This document shows positions 1 through 8,409 of a stretch of DNA of 61,735 nucleotides, piece by piece (position 1 is the stretch's first letter; each line of letters opens with the position of its first letter). The translations under genes and the position numbers were made by a program. The notes under the pieces were generated by a model. That model worked only from the letters and a program-made list of their open reading frames with translations, ran no database searches and was not told the origin of the DNA. The DNA comes from an uncultured Clostridia bacterium. Its GTDB lineage: Bacteria > Bacillota_A > Clostridia > TANB77 > CAG-508. The stretch lies in contig CANQQF010000009.1 of the NCBI GenBank assembly GCA_947625985.1, positions 1 through 61,735 of the forward strand. Direction: 5' to 3'.

Positions 1-40
1 ACGGACAAGTTTATTTTACTACATTTTTTATTAAAAAGAA

Positions 41-107
41 AGACTGTTAACAAAAATACTTTGTCAACAGTCTGAGAAAATGAATTAATTCATTTTCTTT
101 TTTTTTT
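41..107 (+). terminator. Tandem hairpins ending in a T-run (terminator of a gene left of the window)
   Basis: Two stem-loops follow each other. The first pairs AGACTGTT-ACAAA (41-54) with TTTGT-AACAGTCT (60-73). The second is a perfect 22-base palindrome at 76-97 followed directly by ten T residues (98-107), the classic intrinsic terminator form. No gene end is visible to the left, so it probably closes a plus-strand gene outside the window. Confidence 0.7.
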
Positions 108-203
108 GAAAAAATTATGAATTTTTTTCAAGTATATTTTTACCCAAAAAACAAAATACTATTAGTGTATAAAAAAAGAATAAATATATAGGAGGATAAT
201 CTA

Positions 204-620
204 ATGTATAAGAAAATATTAATTAGCATAATTACTTTATTCTTACTTACTTCTGTTTCTATTCTTTCTTTTGCAACAGAAGAAGGAAAAGATGGACAAG
301 ATGTTGTAAATGATGTGAGAAATGCTGTCGGAGGAGCTGAAAATGCTGTAGAAGATGCCGCAAGAGATGTATCAAATACTTCAAAAGATGCAACAGGAAA
401 TTTTGAAAATACAATGTCAAACGTAACAGATAATGGAAAAACAAATGATAATGATAACAATTATACAGCAGTTAGAACTGGTACTGATGTTGGTGATGCA
501 ACTTTAATGGGGATGAATTCTACAACTTGGACCTGGATTATTTTGGCTATTGCTGCTGTTGGTGTCATTGCTTTAATTTGGGCTTTTTCAACACAAAATA
601 ATGACAAACAACAACAATAA
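204..620 (+). CDS. Small secreted or membrane-anchored protein of unknown function
   Basis: The 138-residue product was not recognised. It begins with a signal peptide (basic MYKK, hydrophobic core, then SFATEEG, about residues 1-25). An acidic, alanine- and asparagine-rich middle (about 26-105) has helical repeats of the form DVVNDVRNAV / NAVEDAARDV. A C-terminal membrane helix (about 109-129, TWTWIILAIAAVGVIALIWA) is followed by a short polar tail. The shape is an exported, C-terminally membrane-held protein. A clear GGAGG sits 8 bases before the ATG. It is monocistronic, with a strong hairpin downstream. The cleavage and topology are inferred. Confidence 0.75.
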   Translation: MYKKILISIITLFLLTSVSILSFATEEGKDGQDVVNDVRNAVGGAENAVEDAARDVSNTSKDATGNFENTMSNVTDNGKTNDNDNNYTAVRTGTDVGDATLMGMNSTTWTWIILAIAAVGVIALIWAFSTQNNDKQQQ

Positions 621-648
621 TTAATTTATAAACAATTTAGTCTAAAAG

Positions 649-697
649 CGAAGTATACTATTAAGAGTTATTACTTTTATTAGTATACTTCGTTTTA
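649..697 (+). terminator. Intrinsic terminator
   Basis: A 12-base perfect stem (CGAAGTATACTA at 649-660 with TAGTATACTTCG at 681-692) and a 20-base loop are followed by TTTTATTA. It closes the 204-620 gene. Confidence 0.75.
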
Positions 698-726
698 TTA
701 TTATTTATAGAAAAATTATTAATCTA

Positions 727-755
727 TTGAGAAACAGTATTTATTATGATAAAAT
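727..755 (+). promoter_or_regulatory. SigA-type promoter of smpB
   Basis: TTGAGA (727-732), a 17-base spacer and TAAAAT (750-755), with TGA directly before the -10 (extended -10). It lies about 20 bases upstream of the smpB start codon. Confidence 0.6.
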
Positions 756-776
756 ATTAATTAAGAGGTGGCATAA

Positions 777-1241
777 TTGAGTAAAGATAATAGTAAACAA
801 ATAGCAAAAAATCCAACCGCATATTTTAATTATACAATTGAAGATACTATTGAAACTGGTATCGTTCTTTTTGGTACAGAAATAAAGTCTATTCGTACAG
901 GAAAAGTTAATATGAAAGATACTTATGCTTTCATCCGTAAAGGTGAAGTTTATATTAGTGGAATGCATATAAGTCCTTATGAACATGGAAATATCTATAA
1001 TAAAGATCCTCTACGTGATAGAAAGCTTTTATTAAATAGAAGAGAAATTAATAAATTGATAGGTCTAACAAAACAAAAAGGTTACAGCTTAATTCCCATA
1101 TCTCTATATTTTAAAGGTAGCTATGTAAAACTAAAATTAGGAATTGGAAAAGGTAAAAAGTTATATGATAAACGTCAAGATTTAGCGAAAAAGGATGCTG
1201 ATAGACAAATCCGTGCAAACTTTAAAAATAATTATAATTAA
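777..1241 (+). CDS. smpB: SsrA-binding protein SmpB
   Basis: SmpB binds tmRNA and delivers it to stalled ribosomes in trans-translation. The 154-residue length is normal. Family motifs are visible: [13 protein letters not shown] near residue 33, a central [10 protein letters not shown], the [10 protein letters not shown] segment, and the basic C-terminal tail [19 protein letters not shown] that enters the mRNA channel. The start is TTG at 777, chosen because GAGGTGG lies 5 bases upstream and because the protein then begins at the normal family position. tmRNA itself was not found in the window. Identity is secure. Confidence 0.96.
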   Translation: MSKDNSKQIAKNPTAYFNYTIEDTIETGIVLFGTEIKSIRTGKVNMKDTYAFIRKGEVYISGMHISPYEHGNIYNKDPLRDRKLLLNRREINKLIGLTKQKGYSLIPISLYFKGSYVKLKLGIGKGKKLYDKRQDLAKKDADRQIRANFKNNYN

Positions 1242-1263
1242 TAGAGGAAAAATGAAGAATAAT

Positions 1264-1297
1264 AAGAAAACGAATGTCCTATAGGACATTCGTTTTC

Positions 1298-1299
<2 letters not shown>
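1264..1299. terminator. Bidirectional terminator between smpB and fba
   Basis: A 17-base perfect inverted repeat (1264-1280 with 1283-1299) has A-rich and T-rich ends, so it works on both strands. It overlaps the fba stop codon. Confidence 0.8.
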
Positions 1300-2275
<976 letters not shown>

Positions 2276-2296
2276 TTATTTTATTACTATGTTAGT

Positions 2297-2325
2297 ATTG
2301 TATTTCTTAATTTTTTATCTGTCAA
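2297..2325 (-). promoter_or_regulatory. Consensus SigA promoter of fba
   Basis: On the minus strand TTGACA (2320-2325), a 17-base spacer and TACAAT (2297-2302). This gives a leader of about 60 bases before the fba ATG. The -35 sits immediately below the stop codon of the DUF1540 gene. Confidence 0.75.
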
Positions 2326-2335
2326 GAGTTATTTA

Positions 2336-2503
2336 TTATTGTTCATCATTTTCATAACTTGCACACATTGACTCATCAGGAGTTTTAGTTTCTACATTAT
2401 TTAAAGGTGCTACATGAATTGATTTTAATTCACATACATTTTCTTCACCATTATTATATGCACAACTACTTACTGTACAATTAATTAATTGTTTCTTTTC
2501 CAT
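2336..2503 (-). CDS. DUF1540 domain-containing small protein
   Basis: A 55-residue cysteine-rich protein. The pattern CTVSSCAYN...CELKSIHV...TKTPDESMCASYE matches the DUF1540 family found in spore-forming Firmicutes, whose four cysteines probably bind metal. Function is unknown. The start is the ATG at 2503, with AGGAGG 7 bases upstream; a longer reading frame beginning at 2530 has no ribosome binding site. The rpmF terminator ends right at this ribosome binding site, so expression may depend on read-through. Confidence 0.85.
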   Translation of the reverse strand: MEKKQLINCTVSSCAYNNGEENVCELKSIHVAPLNNVETKTPDESMCASYENDEQ

Positions 2504-2515
2504 TGTTTGCCTCCT

Positions 2516-2552
2516 AAAAAAAAATATCATGAACTATAAAAGTTCATGATAT
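2516..2552 (-). terminator. Terminator after rpmF, abutting the next gene's ribosome binding site
   Basis: The minus strand carries a 12-base stem (2541-2552 with 2524-2535), a five-base loop and then nine T residues (2524-2516). The AGGAGG of the DUF1540 gene begins immediately after the T-run. Confidence 0.75.
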
Positions 2553-2575
2553 TATTATGTACAGTTTTATTATAA

Positions 2576-2773
2576 CTATGCGTTTTTACTTTCTTTTTCT
2601 TTCTTTGCCACAATCTGTTTTCCATTGTAATATCCACAGTTACTGCAAACTCTATGTGGTAATATTGGTTCATGACAATGTGGGCAAGTTGAATAAGTTG
2701 GATTCTCTTTTTTCCAAGTTGATCTCTTTTTATGTGTTCTTGCTTTTGACCATCTTCTTTTTGGTTGTGCCAT
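2576..2773 (-). CDS. rpmF: 50S ribosomal protein L32
   Basis: A 65-residue large-subunit protein with the family's basic N-terminus (MAQPKRRWSKARTHKKRS) and a zinc ribbon formed by CPHC and CSNC (about residues 30-46), so this is the zinc-binding form. GGAGGG lies 9 bases upstream of the ATG. The YceD/DUF177 gene that precedes rpmF in many bacteria is absent here; the neighbour is asnB on the opposite strand. Confidence 0.95.
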   Translation of the reverse strand: MAQPKRRWSKARTHKKRSTWKKENPTYSTCPHCHEPILPHRVCSNCGYYNGKQIVAKKEKESKNA

Positions 2774-2804
2774 CTTTACTTCCCTCCTCGTACGCGATAC
2801 TTCT

Positions 2805-2813
2805 ATTATATCA
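2805..2813 (-). promoter_or_regulatory. Extended -10 promoter element of rpmF
   Basis: The minus strand reads TGATATAAT (TATAAT at 2805-2810 preceded by TGA), about 30 bases upstream of the rpmF start. No convincing -35 hexamer was found, which is common with extended -10 elements. Confidence 0.45.
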
Positions 2814-2874
2814 TTTTTTTCATTTTTTTCACTATAAGATTATACATTGATTTTCGCGATTTGTCAAATTTTTA

Positions 2875-2905
2875 TTGAAATTTTTTAGTATTTCTTGCAT
2901 ATAAT
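2875..2905 (+). promoter_or_regulatory. Possible promoter of asnB
   Basis: TTGAAA (2875-2880) and a perfect TATAAT (2900-2905), but with a 19-base spacer, which is longer than ideal. It lies 20 bases before the asnB start. Confidence 0.4.
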
Positions 2906-2924
2906 AACTTAATGGAGGTAGTTT

Positions 2925-4773
2925 ATGTGTGGCTTAGTTGGTTATTCTAATTTTAAAAAAGATATTTCAAAAGAAAAAAACATATTAGAAAATATGAACA
3001 AAACACTTAAAAATAGAGGTCCCGATGAATTTGGATATTACTTAAACTCTCATGTACTTTTTGGACATAGAAGATTAATTGTCCGTGATGCCATTGGTGG
3101 TAAACAACCCATGCTTGTGAAATATTCATTTGGTGAATATGTAATGGTATATAATGGTCAGATTTATAACACTGATGAATTAACAAAAAAATTAAATGAA
3201 AATGGAGTGTATTTAGATACAAAATCTGATACAGAAATTTTATTAAAAAGTTATATCACCTTTGGAACAAATATTTTTAAATCACTAAATGGTATTTTCG
3301 CTTTTGCAATTTGGAATTCTAAAGATGAAGAACTAATTCTCGCAAGAGATCATTTTGGAGTTAAACCTCTTTTTTATACACAAGTCAATGATAATTTTAT
3401 TTTTGCTTCAGAAATAAAGGCATTATTTGCTCATCCACAAGTAGAAAAAAAATTAGACTCTCAAGGTATATCAGAGCTATTCGGTATTGGTCCTGCACAT
3501 ACTTTGGGAACAACAATATTTAAAGACATCTATGAAATTAAACCAGCACATTTTGCAATTTATAATAAGTCTGGTTTGCATATTGAAAGATATTGGAAAT
3601 TAGAATCTAAAGAGCAAAATGATAATTTATCTGAAACATGTGAAAAGTTAAAATATCTTTTAAATGACGCTATTACGAAGCAATTAGTTTCTGATGTTCC
3701 ATTGTGTACTTTTCTGTCTGGTGGATTAGACTCTAGTATTATTTCCAAATTTGCTTCTGATTATTGCAAAAAAAATAATTTAGCACCATTAAATACATAT
3801 TCAATTGATTATGTAGATAATGATAAAAATTTTGTTAAAAGTGATTTTCAACCAAATTCAGATAATTACTATATCAACCTTATGAATAAACATTTATATA
3901 ATAATCATCATAGTGTTGTAATAGATACACCAGAACTTGCAACATATTTAAAAGATGCCGTTATTGCAAGAGACACTCCTGGAATGGCAGACATAGATTC
4001 TTCTTTACTTCTATTTTGTAAAAAAGCAAAAGATGAAATGACTGTTGCCCTAACTGGTGAATGTGCAGATGAAATTTTTGGACGGATATCCCTGGTTTTT
4101 TAGAGAAGATGCATTAAATAGTGGAACATTTCCTTGGTCTATTGCACTTACTGAAAGGCAAAAACTTTTAAATCCTTCAATTTCTTCTAAAATTAATCTC
4201 AAAGAATATATTGATTTTAGATATAATGAAAGTTTAAGTGAAGTTGAAATTCTTGAATCTGATTCAAATGAAACAGCTGAAAAAAGAAAAATCTCATATT
4301 TAACTTTATATTGGTTTATGCAAACACTTTTAGATCGTTCAGACAGAATGGCTATGTATAGTGGATTTGAACTTAGAGTTCCATTTTGTGATTATCGTTT
4401 AGCACAATATGTTTGGAATATTCCATGGGAAATGAAAGCTTTGAAAGGACGTGAAAAAGGATTACTTAGATATGTTTGCTGTGACTTTTTGCCTGATGAA
4501 ATTATTGATAGAAAGAAGTCACCCTATCCAAAAACCCATAATCCTACTTATACTGCAAAAGTCAAAGAAATGTTAACAAAAATTATGGAAGATAAAAATG
4601 CTCCTATTAATAATTTATTAAATAGGAATTATATATTAGATATTCTCGAAACCGATGGAAAAGCTTTTACACGTCCATGGTTTGGTCAACTAATGACAGG
4701 TCCACAGTTAATGGCATATTTATGTCAAGTTAATATATGGCTTGAAGAATATCAACCCAAAATTGAAATCTAA
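2925..4773 (+). pseudogene. asnB: Asparagine synthase (glutamine-hydrolysing), interrupted by a one-base frameshift
   Basis: AsnB makes asparagine from aspartate, ATP and glutamine. The N-terminal class II amidotransferase domain starts with the catalytic Cys2 (MCGLVGY), and the synthetase domain carries the PPi-loop SGGLDSS at residues 265-271. The frame runs to ...TGECADEIFG and then breaks at about 4083. GGACGGATAT is read where the family needs GGAGGATAT (Gly-Gly-Tyr), so one extra base (the C at 4083 or the A at 4082) sends the frame to a stop at 4103. Removing it restores a 615-residue protein of normal length ending at 4773, with GGYPWFFRED and LDRSDRMAMYSGFELRVPF intact. Everything on both sides is well preserved, so this is a very recent mutation or a sequence error. 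The break is not in a long homopolymer. Confidence 0.9.
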
Positions 4774-4776
4774 TAA

Positions 4777-4799
4777 GGATCGCTATTAATATAGCGACC
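4777..4799 (+). terminator. Weak hairpin after asnB
   Basis: GG-TCGCTAT pairs with ATAGCGA-CC across a short loop, followed by TTGTTT. The T-run is short. It also lies just beyond the 3' end of the minus-strand 86-residue gene. Confidence 0.45.
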
Positions 4800-4804
4800 C
4801 TTGT

Positions 4805-5065
4805 TTAATCAAAAGTTTTAAATGTTGAATCATTTGATAGAATATTTTCATTCATTGGTGATGATTTTTGAACATTAACTTCAATTGTATCAAAAACTTC
4901 ATTACTATTCATAACTTCTTCATTAGAAGCTCTTTCCTGCTCATCTCTTTTTAACTTCGTAATTCTTATAACTATAAAAACTAAAGCTATTATTATTGCT
5001 ACTATGATTATAATTTTAACCATTTTTGTTATTTTGTTTCTTTTTTCAGAAACTGTTATACTCAT
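4805..5065 (-). CDS. Small single-pass membrane protein of unknown function
   Basis: An 86-residue product that was not recognised. A short polar N-terminus (MSITVSEKRNKITK) precedes one strong membrane helix (about residues 15-33, MVKIIIIVAIIIALVFIVI), then a basic patch (RITKLKRDEQER) and an acidic, asparagine-rich tail. Positive charge on both sides leaves orientation uncertain. The ATG has AAAGGAGG 8 bases upstream. It lies 21 bases downstream of metG on the same strand and is probably the last gene of that operon. Confidence 0.65.
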   Translation of the reverse strand: MSITVSEKRNKITKMVKIIIIVAIIIALVFIVIRITKLKRDEQERASNEEVMNSNEVFDTIEVNVQKSSPMNENILSNDSTFKTFD

Positions 5066-5086
5066 TTTTTAACCTCCTTTATAGGT

Positions 5087-6670
5087 CTACTTTCCTTTCA
5101 TTGCACTTTTTATATATTCTATTTCCTCTTCTTTATCTAATCTTACAAATAATGGTTCACCTTGTTTTATTACTTTTGTTCCTTCTTTTATGACATTATA
5201 ATCATATAGATTATCCCAATTTGCATCTTCTTCTTTAATTCCAAGTTGTTCTAGTATTTTTTTAGAAGATTTAGAAATAAAAGGATATGACATAATTGCT
5301 ATTTTTCTTAATGACTCTGCTAAATTAAACATAACCGCTTTTAACTTTTCTGTATTTCCTTCTTTAGCTAAAACCCAAGGAGCTGTTTCATCAATATACT
5401 TATTAGTTCTTGAAATATACTTCCACAAATCTTGTATTGCATCTTTTACATGATATTCATCCATATGACTTTCAAGTTTTTTAATTTGTTCTTTTACTGA
5501 GCTTCTTAAACTTTCATCAAATTCTGTTTCTTCTGAAATATTTGTTGGAATAATACCATCAAAATATTTATTTATCATTCCTATTGTTCTGTTTAAAAGA
5601 TTTCCTAAATCATTTGCTAAGTCTGAATTATATCTTTCTATAAAATCTTCTGGAGTAAACATTGAATCTTGTCCAAAACTCATTAATTGTAATAAATAAT
5701 ATTTTGTTGCATCTAATCCATATCTATCTATTAAAGTTTCTGGATATATTACATTCCCTACAGACTTAGACATTTTACCATCTTTCATTACAATCCAACT
5801 ATGTGCATATAATTTTTTTGGTAATTCTAATCCTAATGCATGTATAAATATTGGCCAATATATTCCATGGAATCTAATTATCTCTTTTCCAACAACATGA
5901 AGATCTGCTGGCCAGTATTTTTTAAATAATCCATCATCATCTGACATATATCCAAGTGCTGTAATATAGTTTGTTAATGCATCTAACCATACATATAATA
6001 CATGTTTTGGGTCATTAGGCATTTGAATTCCCCAATCAAAAGTACACCTACTAATACATAAATCTTCTAGCCCTGGATCAATAAAGTTACTAAATATTTC
6101 ATTTTTTCTTGATTCTGGTACTATAAACTCTGGATTTTCTTTATAAAATTCTTTAAGCCATTTTTCATATTTTTTCATATTGAAAAAATATGCCTCTTCT
6201 TTCATTTTAATAACCTCTCTACCGCAGTCAGGACATTTTCCGTCAACTAATTGAGTTTCAGTGAAATAATTTTCGTCTGGCATACAATACCATCCTTCAT
6301 ATTCACCTTTATATATATCACCCTGTTCTATAAATTTTTCAGTAATTTTTTGTACTGCTTTATAGTGCTTTTCATCAGTTGTTCTAATAAATCCGTCATA
6401 GTCTATTTCCATTTTTTTCCATAGTTTAACTGCATAATCAGCCATATTGTCAACATACTTCTGTGGAGTTATTCCCTCTTTTTCAGCAACGGTTTGTATT
6501 TTTTGACCATGTTCATCTAATCCTGTTAACATGTATGCATCATACCCTCTAGCTTTTTTATATTTTTTTATACATTCTGTTAAACATTGACAATATGCTG
6601 TACCAATATGAAACTTACCACTTGGATAATAAATTGGTGTTGTTATATAAAATTTTTTCTTTTCTGTCAT
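5087..6670 (-). CDS. metG: Methionine--tRNA ligase, short form
   Basis: This class I synthetase charges tRNA-Met. The catalytic signatures are HIGT at residues 21-24 (the HIGH motif) and KMSKS at 299-303. Only one CxxC (CPDC, 146-149) is visible in the connective-peptide region; the partner pair found in zinc-knuckle forms is replaced by WYCMPDE. The protein is 527 residues and ends soon after the anticodon-binding domain, so it lacks the C-terminal tRNA-binding (Trbp111-like) domain of the roughly 650-residue forms. It overlaps the upstream papain-like gene by four bases (ATGA), which suggests translational coupling. Confidence 0.94.
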   Translation of the reverse strand: MTEKKKFYITTPIYYPSGKFHIGTAYCQCLTECIKKYKKARGYDAYMLTGLDEHGQKIQTVAEKEGITPQKYVDNMADYAVKLWKKMEIDYDGFIRTTDEKHYKAVQKITEKFIEQGDIYKGEYEGWYCMPDENYFTETQLVDGKCPDCGREVIKMKEEAYFFNMKKYEKWLKEFYKENPEFIVPESRKNEIFSNFIDPGLEDLCISRCTFDWGIQMPNDPKHVLYVWLDALTNYITALGYMSDDDGLFKKYWPADLHVVGKEIIRFHGIYWPIFIHALGLELPKKLYAHSWIVMKDGKMSKSVGNVIYPETLIDRYGLDATKYYLLQLMSFGQDSMFTPEDFIERYNSDLANDLGNLLNRTIGMINKYFDGIIPTNISEETEFDESLRSSVKEQIKKLESHMDEYHVKDAIQDLWKYISRTNKYIDETAPWVLAKEGNTEKLKAVMFNLAESLRKIAIMSYPFISKSSKKILEQLGIKEEDANWDNLYDYNVIKEGTKVIKQGEPLFVRLDKEEEIEYIKSAMKGK

Positions 6671-7260
6671 AATGTTGATTCCTCCTTATTTTTATAGATA
6701 AAAATACCTTCAGTTAATAATTTTATTATATTAACTTCTGAAGAATTATATTCTTGCAAAAGCCCTGTATATACTTCTTTTAGTTCTTCTCTTTGTTTAA
6801 AAAATTCTGGTTTTATTATTTTTGGGTAATCCATTTCTATCCCTGCTGTTTGTAATATGTATTGCACAAATTCAGCACAATAAAAATAATTTTTAGGTTT
6901 TATTTTTATATTAACACCAGCAGAACATAAACCAATCATATTAAACTTATATTTTTCTTTTTCTTTTTCAAATTGTTTGATTGTATCTTTTATTTTTTCA
7001 TATTGTTCATCTGTCACTTGCATTGACATTACTTTAGCTTGTGTCTTATAAAATCTTTTAAAAGTCCCTTTGTCTATATATTCATGTACAAAACCTGCAA
7101 TAAGTGGTGTAAATGTATATTTTCTACCAAAACTATACATTCCCTCTAAGTCTACGTCTAAAGCAATAGAGCTATGACAATATTCATCTTTTGTGAATAA
7201 CTTTATAAGTTTAGAAATTACAGTTCCAGTATATGTTAAAACTATGTATATATTCTTCAT
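6667..7260 (-). CDS. YiiX/NlpC-P60-like permuted papain-fold protein
   Basis: A 197-residue soluble protein resembling the permuted NlpC/P60 (YaeF/YiiX, DUF830) superfamily. The conserved histidine would be in YCHSSIALD (about residue 29) and the nucleophilic cysteine in YFYCAEFVQYILQ (about residue 128), in the permuted order His then Cys. Members are thiol hydrolases or acyltransferases acting on peptides or lipids. The substrate here is unknown. It has no signal peptide. It overlaps metG by ATGA, so the two are probably translated from one mRNA. A weak GGAAGG lies 15 bases before the ATG, so the start is less certain. Confidence 0.7.
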   Translation of the reverse strand: MKNIYIVLTYTGTVISKLIKLFTKDEYCHSSIALDVDLEGMYSFGRKYTFTPLIAGFVHEYIDKGTFKRFYKTQAKVMSMQVTDEQYEKIKDTIKQFEKEKEKYKFNMIGLCSAGVNIKIKPKNYFYCAEFVQYILQTAGIEMDYPKIIKPEFFKQREELKEVYTGLLQEYNSSEVNIIKLLTEGIFIYKNKEESTL

Positions 7261-7358
7261 TTAAAACTACATGCCTTCCTTTATTAATTTCTATATAAAA
7301 ATTTCAATTCTATTATACTACTATTCTTTCAAATTTTCTACCTTTTAACCAACAAACC

Positions 7359-7387
7359 TTGAAAAAAATTAATTTTCATGATACAAT
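7359..7387 (+). promoter_or_regulatory. SigA promoter of the methyltransferase gene
   Basis: TTGAAA (7359-7364), a 17-base spacer and TACAAT (7382-7387), with TGA directly before the -10. It lies 45 bases upstream of the start codon. Confidence 0.7.
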
Positions 7388-7432
7388 TTTATGTATACTA
7401 TTTTTTTGCTTTAATAAGGAGGAATATTATAA

Positions 7433-8338
7433 ATGAACAAAGTTTATGAAAAAAATGGTATTAGAATTTTTAACGACGATAATCTTGAGATTTTACGGAG
7501 TTTAGAAGATTGCAGTATTAATCTGATTTACTGTGATATTCTATACAACACAGGTAAAACTTTTGATGATTATAACGACAACCTAGGAAAGCCTAAGGAT
7601 GCAATAGAATGGTATCGTCCACGTATTGAAGAAATGCGTAGAGTTTTAACCAATAACGGTTCTATCTTCATTCACTGTAATTGGCGTTTAGACTCTTACA
7701 TGAGAATTTTAATGGATGAGATTTTTGGTGAAAATTGTTTTCGTAATCGAATTTATAGACAACATTCCAAAGAAAGAGGATTCTATAACAATTTTGATTC
7801 TAATGTAGATATAATTCTATACTATGTAAAGAATCCTAATGATTTTGTTTTCAAAGAATTGGTTTCTGATAAAACAAGAACTGTACCACTATTTGAAAAC
7901 GGATTTATCGAAAATAGAAGTAAAATTTTATATTTAGATGGAAAACCTATAGATTTGAAATCTAAAAACAAACATTGGCTTATCAATGAAAAACAATTTA
8001 ACCAACTGGTAGAGCGTAATGAAGTAATTCTTATTAGAGATTTGCCTTATCGTTTTACAAAGTCTCAACCTGTTGGAAACATGTGGAATGAACCAGAAAT
8101 GTTAGACCCTTATTCTAGAACTAACACAGCTGAAGCCTATGATACACCTAAACCTAATGCTGTATTAGAAAGAATAATTACCATGTGTAGTAACGAAGGT
8201 GATGTTGTGGGAGACTTCTTCCTTGGTGGTGGAACAACTGCTGTCATTACAAAAATTCTAAATCGTAAAGGAATCTTTTGTGACATTAGTATAAAAGCAT
8301 GTAAAACAACAATTGAAAAATTAGACTCCTTATGTTAA
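7433..8338 (+). CDS. Solitary site-specific DNA methyltransferase with a variant catalytic motif
   Basis: A 301-residue protein of the N6-adenine/N4-cytosine methyltransferase fold, beta-type order (catalytic motif first, AdoMet motif last). The AdoMet-binding motif is DFFLGGGTT (residues 261-269), preceded by TPKPNAVLERII. The catalytic motif IV, normally DPPY, reads DILY at residues 35-38 in LIYCDILYNTGK. The rest is well kept (RIEEMRRVLTNNGSIFIHCNWR, then a target-recognition region of about residues 105-225). No restriction endonuclease or specificity gene is adjacent, so it is an orphan methyltransferase. It has its own promoter and terminator, and AGGAGG before the ATG. Methylation specificity and base are unknown. 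Confidence 0.85.
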   Translation: MNKVYEKNGIRIFNDDNLEILRSLEDCSINLIYCDILYNTGKTFDDYNDNLGKPKDAIEWYRPRIEEMRRVLTNNGSIFIHCNWRLDSYMRILMDEIFGENCFRNRIYRQHSKERGFYNNFDSNVDIILYYVKNPNDFVFKELVSDKTRTVPLFENGFIENRSKILYLDGKPIDLKSKNKHWLINEKQFNQLVERNEVILIRDLPYRFTKSQPVGNMWNEPEMLDPYSRTNTAEAYDTPKPNAVLERIITMCSNEGDVVGDFFLGGGTTAVITKILNRKGIFCDISIKACKTTIEKLDSLC

Positions 8339-8367
8339 AGTATTCATGTAGCTTAGCTACAAAAATA

Positions 8368-8405
8368 AAGAACTCAGGTTTTAATAATTTATAACCTGGG
8401 TTCTT
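8368..8405. terminator. Bidirectional terminator
   Basis: AAGAACTCAGGTT (8368-8380) pairs with AACCTGGGTTCTT (8393-8405, one G-T pair), flanked by A- and T-rich runs. It separates the convergent methyltransferase and sulfatase genes. Confidence 0.75.
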
Positions 8406-8409
8406 ATTT

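Noticed and set aside
4074..4103. Programmed ribosomal frameshift in asnB
   Set aside because: There is no slippery heptamer and no stimulatory structure seen; re-pairing of tRNA-Gly on GAC is poor. A plain mutation or sequencing error is simpler.
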